Of a DNA stretch of 64,000 nucleotides, positions 37,586 through 50,287 are shown piece by piece. Source of the stretch: Hydractinia symbiolongicarpus. Lineage: Eukaryota > Cnidaria > Hydrozoa > Anthoathecata > Hydractiniidae. The DNA lies in contig NC_079882.1 of assembly GCF_029227915.1 (NCBI RefSeq), positions 8,928,001 to 8,992,000 of the forward strand, read 5' to 3'. Under the pieces are notes generated by a model. It was not told where the DNA came from. It worked only from the letters and a program-made list of their open reading frames with translations, and ran no database searches. Numbering within the stretch: position 1 is the stretch's first letter; the number at the start of each line of letters is the position of its first letter. Both the position numbers and the translations under genes were made by a program.

Positions 37586-37665
37586 AATGTGATCAACTTT
37601 ATATCAATTTCTAGACAACTTGCAAATCTCTTTGCAAAATCAATTCGTTATTTTAAAAAACTTAG

Positions 37666-40600
37666 CTACGTTTTTAAATAGATCTTGATTTGTTCTGAAG
37701 ATTTTGAACTTAGAAGTGTTGCAATTATGCATAACGTCACGTATTCGCTATAATGTGTCAAAAAAGACTCCCGGACAAGTTTCCTGAAATTTTTTTTTGT
37801 AGGAGGTGAGCTTGAATCCGACCTACCTGAGAGCGTTAAAAAGTCCATCTACTGTTCCATGAGGCTGATCTTTCAAAACTTTTATTACAGCTCTCATCTA
37901 TAAAAATACACAAAAATATCAATTACATTTACAGAAACTTTGTTATGTTAACCTAAATTTTTTATAAACGGTCGGTGGCCCTAGAATAAATCCACAAGTT
38001 GGCCCGTCCTTTATTTACCGCATTTCGTGATTCTCGCTAGTGCAGTTACCATTTCGCGAGACACACAGCGGCTATTATTATAGAGAGTAGTCGTCAACCT
38101 ATGAATAAACCCACGGGGTCGCCTGTCCTTTATATTTTGCATTCCGTGTTTCCGTAACAGACAGACAAAGAGACACACGATGGCTATTATTATAAAGTTA
38201 TAAAATATAGCTATAGATACTTTTTTCCTATCCCTACAATTTACATGAAAACGAGGAATTTATAATATAATGAGATTAAAAAAAAAAACTAGATAATTTT
38301 TCAAAAAAAGAAGTCTTTTTGTCTTGTATAATTACACAAGCTTTTTGAACATTTTCTTTTTTTAAAAAAACTAGGTTAAAATGTAATAGTCAAATTTTAT
38401 TTAAAAATGGAAAATTACTGTATCGATAGAAAATTTAACAGACTTTCAGAAATTTCTCCAGCTATTTACAAAGAAAACAAGTACAGTAAACATGTTACAA
38501 AAGTGGCTTACTATATCCTTAATAAAAAAGTTAATAAAATACCTTTTTTTTGTTTTTATTGGATCACTTTATAAGGGATCAAAACAATTCTTCAAATATT
38601 TAATGTGTAGAAATTTATATCAACAAAAAAATTTCATTCAATTTTTCAAATTGGGAGGTCTTATGTTGTTCTGTTATTATTAGTAATAAAATAAAACTCA
38701 AACAAGTCTTGTTGAAAGGGTCTTAAAGTAAAAAATATTCCTTCTAAAAGATGACATCTTTACGAAGCTACAGTTCAGCATTATTTTTTACTTTGGAAAG
38801 CCTAACAAAGTTGAATGAACATACATCAATGGATGTTTTGGAGAATGCTCCAACAGGATGTACATGGTCGTATAATATGATCACACCAACCTTAAATGAA
38901 TAAGTAAACAGTAAGTTAAATAAGTTAATTAAAAAATGATTTCTTGGATAAATAAGGAGATTAAGAATTATTATAAAACTAACCATTCAGCAAAAAGTAA
39001 GATTGAAAAAAAACAGAATTTAATACTCGAGTTTTACTTTGTAAGGTCAGAGTTAAGATAAGTTGGTGTGGAGGCTCCCTACCACTCCCCTCTCCTCTCT
39101 CCTGGACAGATTCCTGTCCCTAGCCTAAACGTTTTTGGTGGTTCAACATAAACTGTTAAAAATAATCTGTGCCATGTTTTCATTTTTTTGATTCAGCGTC
39201 AAAGTCCAGTTACACACAAATTGTCTATTATTACTACTTAAAGCAAACTAAAATTCCAATCCATTCATGTAATTTGATGACACAACAGCATGGCCGCAAC
39301 CTCTTCACAAAAAGAAAAAAATATTAATGACAGAGGGTTTCCACGATCAAAACATTCCGCAAGAAAAGTGGACTTTTGTAAAATGATTAAGCATGACGTA
39401 ATGAAGCCCAACTGTCAAGTTTGTTGACAACAATAATAAGGTGGTTATTAGCAATGACAACAAACTAAAAAAACATACCATGACACTTAAAACAAATAAT
39501 TTTGTTTCGTCGTTTTCAAATTTGTTATATATTTCCCTAAAAGAAAAAAGTATTAAAGATTTATTAAACATATACAACTTTCATCAATATCCCAACAAAA
39601 AGAAATAGTCACTCACTTTCATCCATATCCCAACAAAAAGAAATTGTCACTCACTTTCATCCATATCCCAACAAAAAGAAATAGTCACTCATTTTCAACC
39701 ACATCCCAACAAAAAGAAATAGTCACTCATTTTCATCCATATCCCAACAAAAAGAAATAGTCACTAACTTTCATCCATATCCCAACAAAAAGAAATAGTC
39801 ACCCATTTTCATCCATACCCAAGCAAAAAAAAGTAGTCACCCATGTTCATCCATACCCAAGCAAAAAAAAGTAGTCACCCATTTTCAACCATATCCCAGC
39901 AAAAAGAAATAGTCACTCATTTTAATCCATATCCCAGCAAAAAGAAGTAGTCACTCACTTTCATCCATATCCCAGCAAAAAGAAGTAGTCACCCATTTTC
40001 AACCATATCCCAGCAAAAAGAAGTAGTCACTCATTTTCAACCATATCCCAACAAAAAGAAATAGTCACTCATTTTCAACCATATCCCAACAAAAAGAAAT
40101 AGTCACTCATTTTCAACCATATCCCAGCAAAAAGAAATAGTCACTCACTTTCATCCATATCCCAACAAAAAGAAATAGTCACTCATTTTCAACCATATCC
40201 CAGCAAAAAGAAATAGTCACTCACTTTCATCCATATCCCAACAAAAAGAAATAGTCACTCATTTTCAACCATATCCCAGCAAAAAGAAGTAGTCACCCAT
40301 TTTCAACCATATCCCAGCAAAAAGAAGTAGTCACTCATTTTCAACCATATCCCAACAAAAAGAAATAGTCACTCATTTTCAACCATATCCCAGCAAAAAG
40401 AAATAGTCACTCACTTTCATCCATATCCCAACAAAAAGAAATAGTCACTCATTTTCAACCATATTCCAGCAAAAAGAAATAGTCACTCACTTTCATCCAT
40501 ATCCCAACAAAAAGAAATAGTCACTCATTTTCAACCATATCCCAGCAAAAAGAAATAGTCACTCACTTTCATCCATATCCCAACAAAAAGAAATAGTCAC

Positions 40601-43600
40601 TAACTTTCATCCATATCCCAACAAAAAGAAGTAGTCACTCATTTTCATCCATTCCCAACAAAAAGAAACTATTCACTTATTTTCATCTATATCCCAACAA
40701 AAAGAAACTATTCACTTATTTTCATCTATACCCCAAGAAAAGAAAATACTCACTTATTTTCATCTATATCCCAACAAAAAGAAAATACTCACTTATGTTC
40801 ATCTATATCCCAACAAAAAGAAACTATTCACTTATTTTCATCTATACCCCAAGAAAAGAAAATACTCACTTATTTTCATCTATATCCCAACAAAAAGAAA
40901 CTATTCACTTATTTTCATCTATACCCCAACAAAAAGAAAATCATCACTTATTTTCATCTATATCCCAAGAAAAAGAAATACTCACTTATTTTCATCTATA
41001 TCCCAAGAAAAAGAAATACTCACTTATTTTCAACCATAACACGGCATAATGTGCAAAGTGTACTCAACATATTCGTAGTATTTTCAATTGGTAAACTTTT
41101 GTTCTAAAAGCAATAAAAAGTTGGTTGCAACAAAGTCGAAGAAAAGGAAAAAAATAGTATTTATGTAAAAGATACCTCCGACACAAATTTTGATGTAGCA
41201 TCACTCAAAGATTTCAATAAAGGAGTAGGATAAGCATAAAATAAAGACATCCTATTGGCCATTTCAGTCGTTACTTGGGCTTGATCGTTTTCCCCCTCAT
41301 TCTAACATAATAGAACATAATAGAATAAAAATGATAACATAGGTTCCGTAAGGGTGGAGAAATTTATAATATCTTACTTCACTGGCCATCCTCTTTCTAC
41401 TCAGAGTTCTTCTATAGTAGCTAAAATCATTTTGGATGTTTGGATTCGTCATCTAAACAGGTTGGTAAATACGTACACGTTAATAACAATTATGTAACAG
41501 ACTTCTGGAGTTAACCCTGGGTATTTCTTAATGCTGATGAAGTTTCTTCAAAAATTCATATATTTTAGTTAGAAGCCTGTCAACTTGCACATTTACTGTT
41601 TTCAAAATTTTACAAGTTGAAAGTTCCTGTAAATTAAGTTTTATATTCTTGAAAAGAAAAATAATGATATACATGAACTAACAAGAAATTCAAATTTAGT
41701 ACAAAGCAGAGTTGAATACATTAAAACTAAAAATAGGACCATCTGCAATTAGGTGCAATGATGAGACAATAAACGCTTAATGTGCAGGTTACCTTTAAAT
41801 CATCAAATTTCAGTGTAAAGTGCAATATTTCCGCAAACTGTTTTGCAAGAGCCTGTTTATTTGCTAGTTGAGTTTCTGCTCCATTGCCACCAACACAGAG
41901 AGCGTACAGAAGCTGTGGAACGACCGATTCTAAAGTTGAACCATTTTGTATGCAGAGCACAATTATTTTAAAATAAGACAACTTACTATATTAAAAGATA
42001 TAAATAATTTTCAACAAGTTTAGATTGGTGTAAAACAAAAAGTCGTTCCCATTTACCTAGTTCTATTGAAAATTCGTAAAATGATTTTAGTTTAGCAACC
42101 AAAGGTAAGACAGCATTCCATGCAACTTCTTGCAACTCATCGCTCCGAGGATTGCCGATGGCCTGTAGATAAAATATAGATTAATAAGTTAAAATACAAA
42201 TTGGTGGAAAACTCTTAACATGAATTTAACATTGTGCTTGCTCCTGATTGTCCTGAGTTTTTCTTAGCAGTGCTTAAATAAAACTAACTACCTAAAAATT
42301 TACTATAAAAACATTTATATTAAATATTAAAAGTTTTGTTTAATATATTTTAGTGAAATTTCATGAGTTAACATTTATGATTTGAAATCAAATTTATCAA
42401 GCTTACTTTCAACACCAGTCAATAAGCCGGCGAAAAATCCGTTTAGGCAAAAAAAACAATGAAAAAGAATTTTCGTTTGATTTTTGATGTTTTCGGCAAT
42501 GACCTGCTGATACGCAATATAATTTAACCAAGTTTAAGGGAATTGACCCAATTTTGCTCTCCTAGCTACATTTGCTGGAGATGTTGTTGGTTATTTTCAC
42601 ATGTTTCCAAGTCCTCAAACTTAAAGGTACAATGCAATTGATTATTTAAATGCAGTTTAATGCCTTGCCATTGTGTTGCAATGCCAAACATTTAACAAGA
42701 AACTTTTTTGCAACATAAAATCAACAGGCTTTCCACAGAATCAAGTGTTGCCACCCAGATAATACTCAAAAATAATACTACCATCTCAGAGCTTGACACA
42801 GTTTTTGTGAATAAGTGCAATCGTCGTAATTTCTATTCAAACCTGTTGCATATAACTGCGAAATAAATAACTAATTTAAAATAACAATATTTACAATGAT
42901 TAATATATTTGAAGCATATTAACTTATAGGTTAACCCAGCAATCAAGTTTTTGAACAGGATTGTAATGAAAATTTAAGTGCCTTTGGGATTTTCTAGGTG
43001 ACAGTAACCATCTCTACTTGCACAACTAAACCTCATTTTACTATAAGTTTGAATCAGTAAATGTTTACATCACGAATGTAACTGATCCAGTTGTTATTTT
43101 CTGGGACAAATGCTACCAACCAACCAAATGTTATTTTGTGAGTTATTTACAAAATGGTTATTCTGAAGTAGTAAAATGATATTTTCTGAGGATAAACTTA
43201 TATAGTCCTACAAACACAACTGCAAAGAAAATTCCTGTTGTATATAAATAATTAAAAATCATGTTTTTAAAGTTAGAATTTCTCAATAATTTCAATACTA
43301 CACACAGAAACAGAAGCAAAATATTCGCCTACCACACGTATCTCTTCACTAGCACCTTGATAATTCTCTAAATCTGTTAACACTTTTGAAGAATTTTCCA
43401 GCACTGTATTAACTACTTCCCATACTTCTTGCTCTTCAGGAGTGGGTTTTGCATCTACGTGATAAAGAAAAGTATTAAAAGATCACCCTTATATCGGGGG
43501 ATTTAAAAACTTATACTATTGGTGGAGATGGCATAGTGGTAGCGCATTCGGCTTGTAATCAATTATAAAGTTTCAGGTTCGAACTCCGACTTTGGCAAAC

Positions 43601-46600
43601 TTTAAATGTAGTGTTGTCAGCCCATGTAGAGCCATCTACATATTTACAGTCGGAGGGGAAAAAGAACCAACCATTAGGATGGAATCCCCAAGAACATTTT
43701 TCTGTTACTTACTTACTATTATAAAATTCTTTAGTTGTACAGTCATTAGAGGTCTCGTAACAGTCAGTACACCTCTATTTTGCTTCCATGGTATAAGTGT
43801 GCATATATGATGCACTTGCATATACACTTCAACAAGCATAAGGTTAGTTACCCTACAGAATTTTAAAGTAAATTAAGGCTGTTTTAAACTTTATAAACCA
43901 TGTGAAAGGGAATAACGTTATAGTTTATAGTACTACCAAAACATGATTGCAGAAAGCCAAAAATGCAATAATTCATGGTAAAACTAAGTTTTATGAGTAA
44001 ATAATTGTGCGCACACAAAGATGTACACAAGGCGGCATTGCTGTGCAAATTCTAAAATTTGCAAGGCCTTCTGATGAATTAGGTTCACTTCCTATGATAT
44101 TCATAATTTCTAATATTAAAATAATCTTACATTTTGAGTAGCCCTATACAAAATATCCAAAAGGAGACATTTAATGATGCAGATAATCTTGCTTTTTATT
44201 ATCATTATTCATTTTTGAGTTGTTTGCTTTTTTGATAAAGAACTTTAAATACTCAAAAACATTATTTAATAGGAAAAGAAATGACCAACTTATTATGTTT
44301 TTATGTGACAATTTTATAATCACATTAACCTGATAAGCTTTCTAAATGAAAAAATTAAAATTCGAAAGCTCCAAAGTTAATTTAATAATAAAAATCATTA
44401 GGTAGATTTATGTGATTATTCATCTTCAGATTAAAGGGGAACAGAAGTCAAAACTTTTTTCTTATTTTTTTTAGTTACAATAAAATAGTATAATGTGACA
44501 ATAACAGAAATGTTGAAAAAAGAAATTTAAAATTTCAATAGATATGACGTCATTGTTGTGTGGGCTACCCGTATTATACTTTTAGCAAGTATGTAAATCA
44601 ACAAAAATAAGAACAGCTAAGCTAGTAGGTGACTGGAAACTTTGATATGTTGATCCTGAGGCATATTTATACATAATAAATTGATAATATACATATAACA
44701 GTAGAAAGATGAAATGACACAGCTTGTTTAGCTTCCATGTGATATATAATTTCATTAAAACGACACTACCAATACACACCTATTTTGTGAAAAAATAAAC
44801 TTTGTACTCAAAAATTGAAAATTTTAAATGCTTGTATTTTGCTCAAAATACATTATTTTCCAAAAATTCTTTTTTTTATGATTTTGTATAATTTTGTTCT
44901 CTGGGTCTAAACGGAAAATTAAATAAAAAACTTTCTACACCTCTGTTCCCTAATAATTATAAAATACAATTTAAAAAAAGGGTGATAAAAAGGTATTAAA
45001 TTCTCTCAAATTATTTTTAAGTTTAATTGGTGAGACACCTCGCCACCTGAAAACTAAAACACAAACACATCAAAAGGGACACTAGGTAAATTTTGTTAAA
45101 CATCTTCATTTCAATAAGTTGAGTTCTCAGCTTAATTTGATAGTAGTTACATCAAGGTTTGGAGATAGTAAACTTGTCCAGGTAGACAATGACTTTAATG
45201 GTCATGTTGGGAAGTCATCTGAAGGTTATAGAGATGTGTATGAAGACTACAGATTTTAGAGCAGACATAAGAAAAGGTGGTGACGGCTTGTGTTTGAAAT
45301 GGCAATTGGTTTGCCACACAACCTTCAGTAGGAGGCAGAGCAAGCTGATAACATATTAGTCAGGCGATCCCCAGAAACAGAAAGATAACTTCCTAGTGAG
45401 AAATTCAGACAAAAAGATGGTGAAGGATGCAAACATTATATTAATTATACTAATAAATGAGGTACTCAAGACAGCAAGACAAATCAAGAAGACTAATAAG
45501 GTGTTATATGTGAGAAGTGTGTGTAATATTAGTGTCTGGAATCAATAATGGCATTGTGTAATGCCATTGTAAATGCCGTCCTAGGCTGACATAATGAAAC
45601 ACCTGTGGAATTATTTCTTTCGCTTTTTTGCCAGTTTTTTGCTTTTATTCTTTGATTGCATAATGAATTAATCATTCAAATGTAAAAACACCATAGAGAT
45701 TATTGTTGAAGATTGTTTATTAAATGACAAATATATAAACTAAAGGAAATAAATGTGTTATCATTTGTTTAATGTATTAAAAAGAGGTCCAGGATGGTAT
45801 ACTCCTCAAAATTGTCTCCCCTGCATGGCATCTCAGGCAACAAGACGTGTCATCAGTTTGGCAATGCGAAGGATCTGCTGCTCACGCCTCCGAAAATCTG
45901 TGCAATATACAACTGAACTCCACTAAAGATTTATAATGCTTATTAAATGTGTATGTACATTGCAAGTGAGAAAATGACTAATTTCTAAAATTTATTTTTT
46001 AGCGCCAAATCTTCTAGATACTGTATGCTGTAATGATTAAAGGTGTCTTGGCTAGAATAGAGAAGAGAAAAAAGTTGCTTGGCAAAGTTATTTAAAAAGG
46101 TTACTTAACACTGAGGTTTATTGGGATAAGATAATTTGTTTGATGATACCATAAAGGGGCCAGCTTTGCACATTAAGACAGAATGGGTAGTGAACGCTAT
46201 TAGAAAATGAAGATTGATAAGGTTGCAGTGGTGTTGTTGAGGTTATCACAAGTTTTACCAATCAGATTATAAAGGAAGTTGTTATCCTGAGTGACTGACA
46301 GCCAAACGTAGTAGAGCTAGGACGATGCCTTAGAAAGAAGTAGTTATAGAGAATTTATGTAACAAAAGTTATTAAAAAGTGATTGAAAGTTACTTAGAGT
46401 AAAAATTGGTATAGATAGAATGCAATTCGGCTTTGCTCTAGGGTGTGGTATAAGAATACAATATTTTTTATTAGGCAGTCTCAGAAAAAGTATTTAGCCA
46501 ATTTTGCCTGCAGAATTAGGCGTGGATGAGTGGATAGTTAAGATGACTTAGTGTTATATTCAGCATAAACGTTAGTTTAAATCATAACATCAAATAATCG

Positions 46601-49600
46601 TTGTACAGAATTGTTAAATCAAGATTGAGACTTTAAAAGACTATAAAAGTGTGAATCTATTTTTCTGCTTAGCACTCAGCATGAGAATAGGATTGATATC
46701 TTAGGCCATTGACTAGTTGAGCAATTGCTGCTAAAGGTATTTACACAGACATTACCGAGATTCTAGATGTTGTCCTTAGAAGTGATAGCTCAGACATCGT
46801 TTTGGAGAGGGAAAGTGATTCTGTATGTTATTGGGAGTATGAAAGTGAGGTAGAGGAAAACTTTGAACCTCTATCCTAGAGATTTAAAGACGTGAAGTTA
46901 GTGAAGACACTGAAGAAAGAGACAGTGAACAAAATGAAGTTGTAGTTAAGTTTCTAGTTTTTATTAAGTTTATATGTCATTTTTTTTATTTTACAACATA
47001 TTGAGAATTTTTCTGGCTTTTCTTTTACTTGAGCGGCATTTATTTGAGATGTAGAAAAGATTTTTTTCTGATTTTTTTTTTGTTTGTTTGGCCTCTCATT
47101 TGCCTAAATTATGCTTGAATTTTAAGGTTACAACTTGATTCCTTCGTATTTATTTTTGAGCTTAAACTTGAAATTTCCGCTTTTTCAAAGAAAATAAATT
47201 CAAGTTTTTTAGTCACTTGATCCTAAAAAATTTTTTTTGATTTTTTTTTTTGATTTTTTTTGAAATTTTTTCTTAGTAGACAAAAAAGAGCTATTACTTT
47301 TTACATTCCCTTTCTATAGCCAGTTAATTTTGGCCAATAAATACACTCAAACCTTGTTTAAAAAATGTAATAATCTTGGTAAATGTTAACATATGCTGTT
47401 CATAATTTGTGTCACGATGCTCATCTTACTTATTCTGAACATTCAGCGTGAATGAATGCTTTTCTGGCTAAATGCATTGTATTTATATTTTGCACAAAAT
47501 TCATTAAGCCAAATGGAAAGCTGAAGGTTTTATCAAAAAAACTACACACAAGTTATATGGGCCTAGTTCTAAAACGGAATCACATATGTTAATTAATCTA
47601 AGTAAGCGATCTACTTGCGATCAGAAAAAGAAAAGTTCCTGCAAACTAATATGGGTGTGGTCCAATGTGGAAAATATACACATCTTTTCTGCCATTTTAC
47701 TATAGCTGAATTTGACAGAAAAAGATACAAATATTTAATTTTTTTAATATTTAAATGTAAATTACAGGAAGTCAAAAGCTATCAAAAACACAATGCATTT
47801 ATTCTAACTTTAACAGCTTTATTGCTGTTGAATACAAACATGGCCTCATATTTACTTAATTACATCGTATATTTTGTATTTGTTCTAATTTTGAGATTTT
47901 AGGTTAAAAAACTTAAGGTTGTTTTACGTAGGAACCAATATGCTGATTGTTTTATTGACAAGTGTATTAAAACATTTTTAGATTACATTAAAATCTTTTT
48001 TCCTAAACGGCTTACTGTAGAAAAGCAACAATTATTTTATTTTTACCATATTTAGGTACATTATCTCTACAACTTCGAACTAGAATGGTTAAATTTTTTA
48101 ATAAATCTTTTCCATTGGTTAACTTTTTTAACAAATCTCTTCCAGCCTGTAGTCTTAAAGTGATTTTACATCACAAGTTGGTTTGTCATGGTTCTTTAAA
48201 TTCAAAGATCGTGTTCCTAAAGCTCTTCTATCGAATGTCATTTAAGTGTAGTAGTTGCAATGCTACTTATCTTGACAAAACTAACCCACATTTGTAAGTG
48301 AGAGCTTCTGAATAGTGTCACCAGTTTTGGTTAAGCGTGTCAATAGCACTCAGTCTACTGCTGTTAAAGATCATCTATTCTCTTATAGTATGGCATCGTT
48401 CAACGACATCCTTGTCAAAACATTGGCACAAAATTTCCTTTTCGAAATTAAGGAGAGTCTCATGATTTATAGATACAAACCATCTCTCAATAGGAATATA
48501 TCATTAACTCCATTGTACTTATTTGAGAAGTTTCTTTATAACTCTTTATGGAATACAGCATTCGTGTGTATGTTGAAGTGTGATAATGACTTGTCCAAAT
48601 TAGGAAGTCATTTTGTGTTACATTTTCTATAAATTGCAGGTTATATGTTAACAAATTTGTATTATGACTCAACATGGCTGAAGTTATGGCTGAAAGCTTT
48701 CATTAAATTAAATTAAATTGGGTTTGTTGACTCGTTTATGTCTTTTTATATGTCTTTTTTTTTTGCACAAGTCATATTTTTCATCAACATTTATTATATT
48801 TCAGTGCAACCACAAGTAAAAACAAGCCTATTAAATAAGTAACAGGTAATAGGTAAAAATAACAATTTATTTTAACTCAAGATGAGAGCTACAAAGCCTC
48901 CAGTCCTTGGGATTCACTGGTTAAATCGTCCCCTGACATTTTTTAAACTTCAAATTTTTATTAATTTAGGATTGTGTATGTGGACATAACCAGCCTTGCT
49001 CAGGATGCTCTATCCTTATCGCTGTTTTTTTATGGGCCTGATTTTGAATTGTGTTGGGGCATTGTATATGTCTTAAAAAATCTTTAATAGTCTTTGCTTA
49101 CATAAAAGTATTAATCTTTGTGTGGGTGTGCGTGCATGCATGTTGGGAAGTGTGGGATCTGCATTAATAGCCTAGAATGCCTATCTGAATCTTTTTAGGA
49201 GAGGAGAGTTATGAACAACCACATAAAATTGTGATAAACTATTTTATCAAGGACTCTTGATAAAATAGTTTATCACAATTTATTATCACAGTTTATCACA
49301 AGTTTATCACAGCACAACCAGTTGTACAGGAAGGAACGTTAGGTTTTATGCAAGATCTTAGAAGTTATTATGATAAATTTCTCAAGAGCCCTTATTCCAT
49401 TCATGTGAATGCCTTTTAAGGGGAGGTGTTAGATAGTGTGTCCACACCCCTGCACACACACAAATTGGTTAAGGTGTGCTATTAATATCACAAATTTTAT
49501 AAGAGGTTAACTAACGTAGCAAACATGAAAGCACACCAAAAACAGATGACATGTGCTTTCTGCTGCATGTGTACCCAAATCTATCTGAAGAAGCCTGTTG

Positions 49601-49699
49601 CAACGTGAAAAAATGTACATACTTACTTTCAAAGTCTAAAAATATATCTTTCGAATCAGGTTCACTGGGTCCAGTTAGTAACCGAAGTAAATTTCCCAT
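37666..49699 (-). CDS. CYRI: CYRI (FAM49) Rac1-binding regulator, complete, 11 coding exons
   Basis: Exons in transcript order: 49627-49699, 43333-43454, 42057-42162, 41793-41929, 41378-41452, 41176-41301, 41024-41103, 39479-39536, 38825-38890, 37827-37897, 37666-37747; 996 nt, 331 residues (human CYRI-B is 324). Seen: MGNLL with Gly2 for myristoylation; [31 protein letters not shown] with Arg160 and Arg161 at the human Rac1-contact positions; [42 protein letters not shown] proteins bind active Rac1 at the plasma membrane and oppose the WAVE complex, limiting lamellipodia. The last exon is less similar to the family (ends [10 protein letters not shown]) and its acceptor is the least certain. 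Intron 1 (6.2 kb) carries several transposon fragments; intron 7 is filled by a minisatellite made from the exon-7 donor. Confidence 0.93.
39577..41030 (-). repeat. 38-bp minisatellite derived from the CYRI exon 7 donor
   Basis: About 38 near-identical units of 38 bp, reading on the minus strand TATGGTTGAAAATGAGTGAC then a T-rich run and TTGGGA. The last unit coincides with the real exon-7 end: TATGGTTGAAAATAA|GTGAGT at 41024/41023. The unit thus consists of about 15 coding bases plus the first intron bases. Units near the exon keep GTGAGT (at least four more: about 40747, 40785, 40863 and 40979) or have GTGAAT; distal ones are mostly GTGACT. It occupies nearly all of intron 7 (39537-41023). 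Confidence 0.95.
43521..43700 (+). repeat. tRNA-derived SINE, family A
   Basis: tRNA-like head with A box TGGCATAGTGG (about 43530) and B box GGTTCGAACTCC (43576-43587), followed by a non-tRNA body with TTTAAATGTAGTGTTG and AACCAACCATTAGGATGGAA. A diverged copy lies on the minus strand at 58690-58850. It is not a functional tRNA: the anticodon arm and acceptor stem do not pair properly. It sits in CYRI intron 1, just upstream of exon 2. Confidence 0.8.
45150..46560 (+). mobile_element. Second, highly degenerate RTE-like LINE copy in CYRI intron 1
   Basis: Three-frame reading recovers a [13 protein letters not shown] endonuclease motif (about 45195), a SDKK-VKD stretch near 45410, then [12 protein letters not shown]-like and MQFGFA-G-G reverse transcriptase pieces (46170-46450), in the same order as the copy at 4.6-6.6 kb. 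It runs on the plus strand, antisense to CYRI, and is full of stops and indels. Confidence 0.75.
46740..46935 (+). pseudogene. Acidic coding-like fragment
   Basis: Frames read like an acidic, Ser/Glu-rich peptide ([15 protein letters not shown], then [14 protein letters not shown]) before a stop, followed by more charged sequence. It resembles the N-terminal tails of some DNA transposase-derived proteins, but the assignment is weak. Confidence 0.25.
48010..48580 (+). mobile_element. Penelope-like or LINE-associated GIY-YIG endonuclease fragment
   Basis: Frames spell out [16 protein letters not shown], then SPVLVKRV...STAVKDHLF, then [20 protein letters not shown] and [13 protein letters not shown]-like sequence. 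The order SCNATY-KT, SP-KRV, AVKDHLL, LLEIKESLLI, KPSLN-N is the C-terminal GIY-YIG-type block recalled from Penelope-like retroelements in invertebrates. Frame interruptions show it is dead. Confidence 0.65.
49226..49281. repeat. Perfect 25-bp inverted repeat with 6-nt loop
   Basis: Arm 49226-49250 (containing GTGATAAACTATTTTATCAA), loop GGACTC at 49251-49256, exact reverse-complement arm 49257-49281. Two further partial TTTATCACA copies follow to 49311. Lies 0.35 kb downstream of CYRI exon 1, in intron 1, so the hairpin could form in the pre-mRNA. Confidence 0.85.
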
Positions 49700-50269
49700 T
49701 ACACATCAGGTAGTTTCTTGTTAACGTATATTTATTTATATTTTTGGTACCTAAAAAAGTATTTATACAACTTAACATGGTAAAAAAATACTATTGTTTT
49801 TGTTGCCCAGAGTCTAAAATTTCTAACTACTCTTTACCATGAATTGTCAGTCAGTCAGCACTGACAGCTACCCAATGTTTTTGTTTGCTTTACATCTTTT
49901 ACAGAAAATATAAGTTGTAAAAATGATTTTACTTGCATAGGCCTACATCCTGGGTACAAAAAAAAGATCTCAATGCAGTGCCGATAGCCACTAGACTATT
50001 AATATACTTTAATAATACGATAATGTTGATCACAATATGGTCAGGTTGAATATTGATCCAATTTTTGATTTTCACTTTTTCTAAAGTGATCCACAGTAAT
50101 TTTATCGGAATTTATTTTTTGGATTCTTAGTGTCACATCTTTTCATTCTCTTACCAGATTTAGCAAAACAATTTCCATAAAACTTCAGTTTCATTCACAC
50201 TATGCCTTGTCAACTTGTGTTATTGCCTGCTCGTGTTAACCTTTGTAATAATATTTCATATTGGGTAAT

Positions 50270-50287
50270 CCAGTCTTGGTCATGAAT
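50270..50287 (+). repeat. Left terminal inverted repeat
   Basis: Eighteen bases, exact inverse of 52283-52300; preceded by TAAT. Confidence 0.85.

Noticed and set aside
39577-41030. CRISPR-like direct repeat array
   Set aside because: Units are contiguous without unique spacers and lie in a eukaryotic intron.
40795-41049. 84-residue plus-strand ORF with SSISQQKE-type repeats
   Set aside because: It is a translation of the minisatellite, antisense to the CYRI exon 7 donor.
43521-43590. Functional tRNA gene
   Set aside because: A and B boxes are present but the acceptor stem and anticodon arm do not pair, and a SINE body follows with another copy at 58.7 kb.
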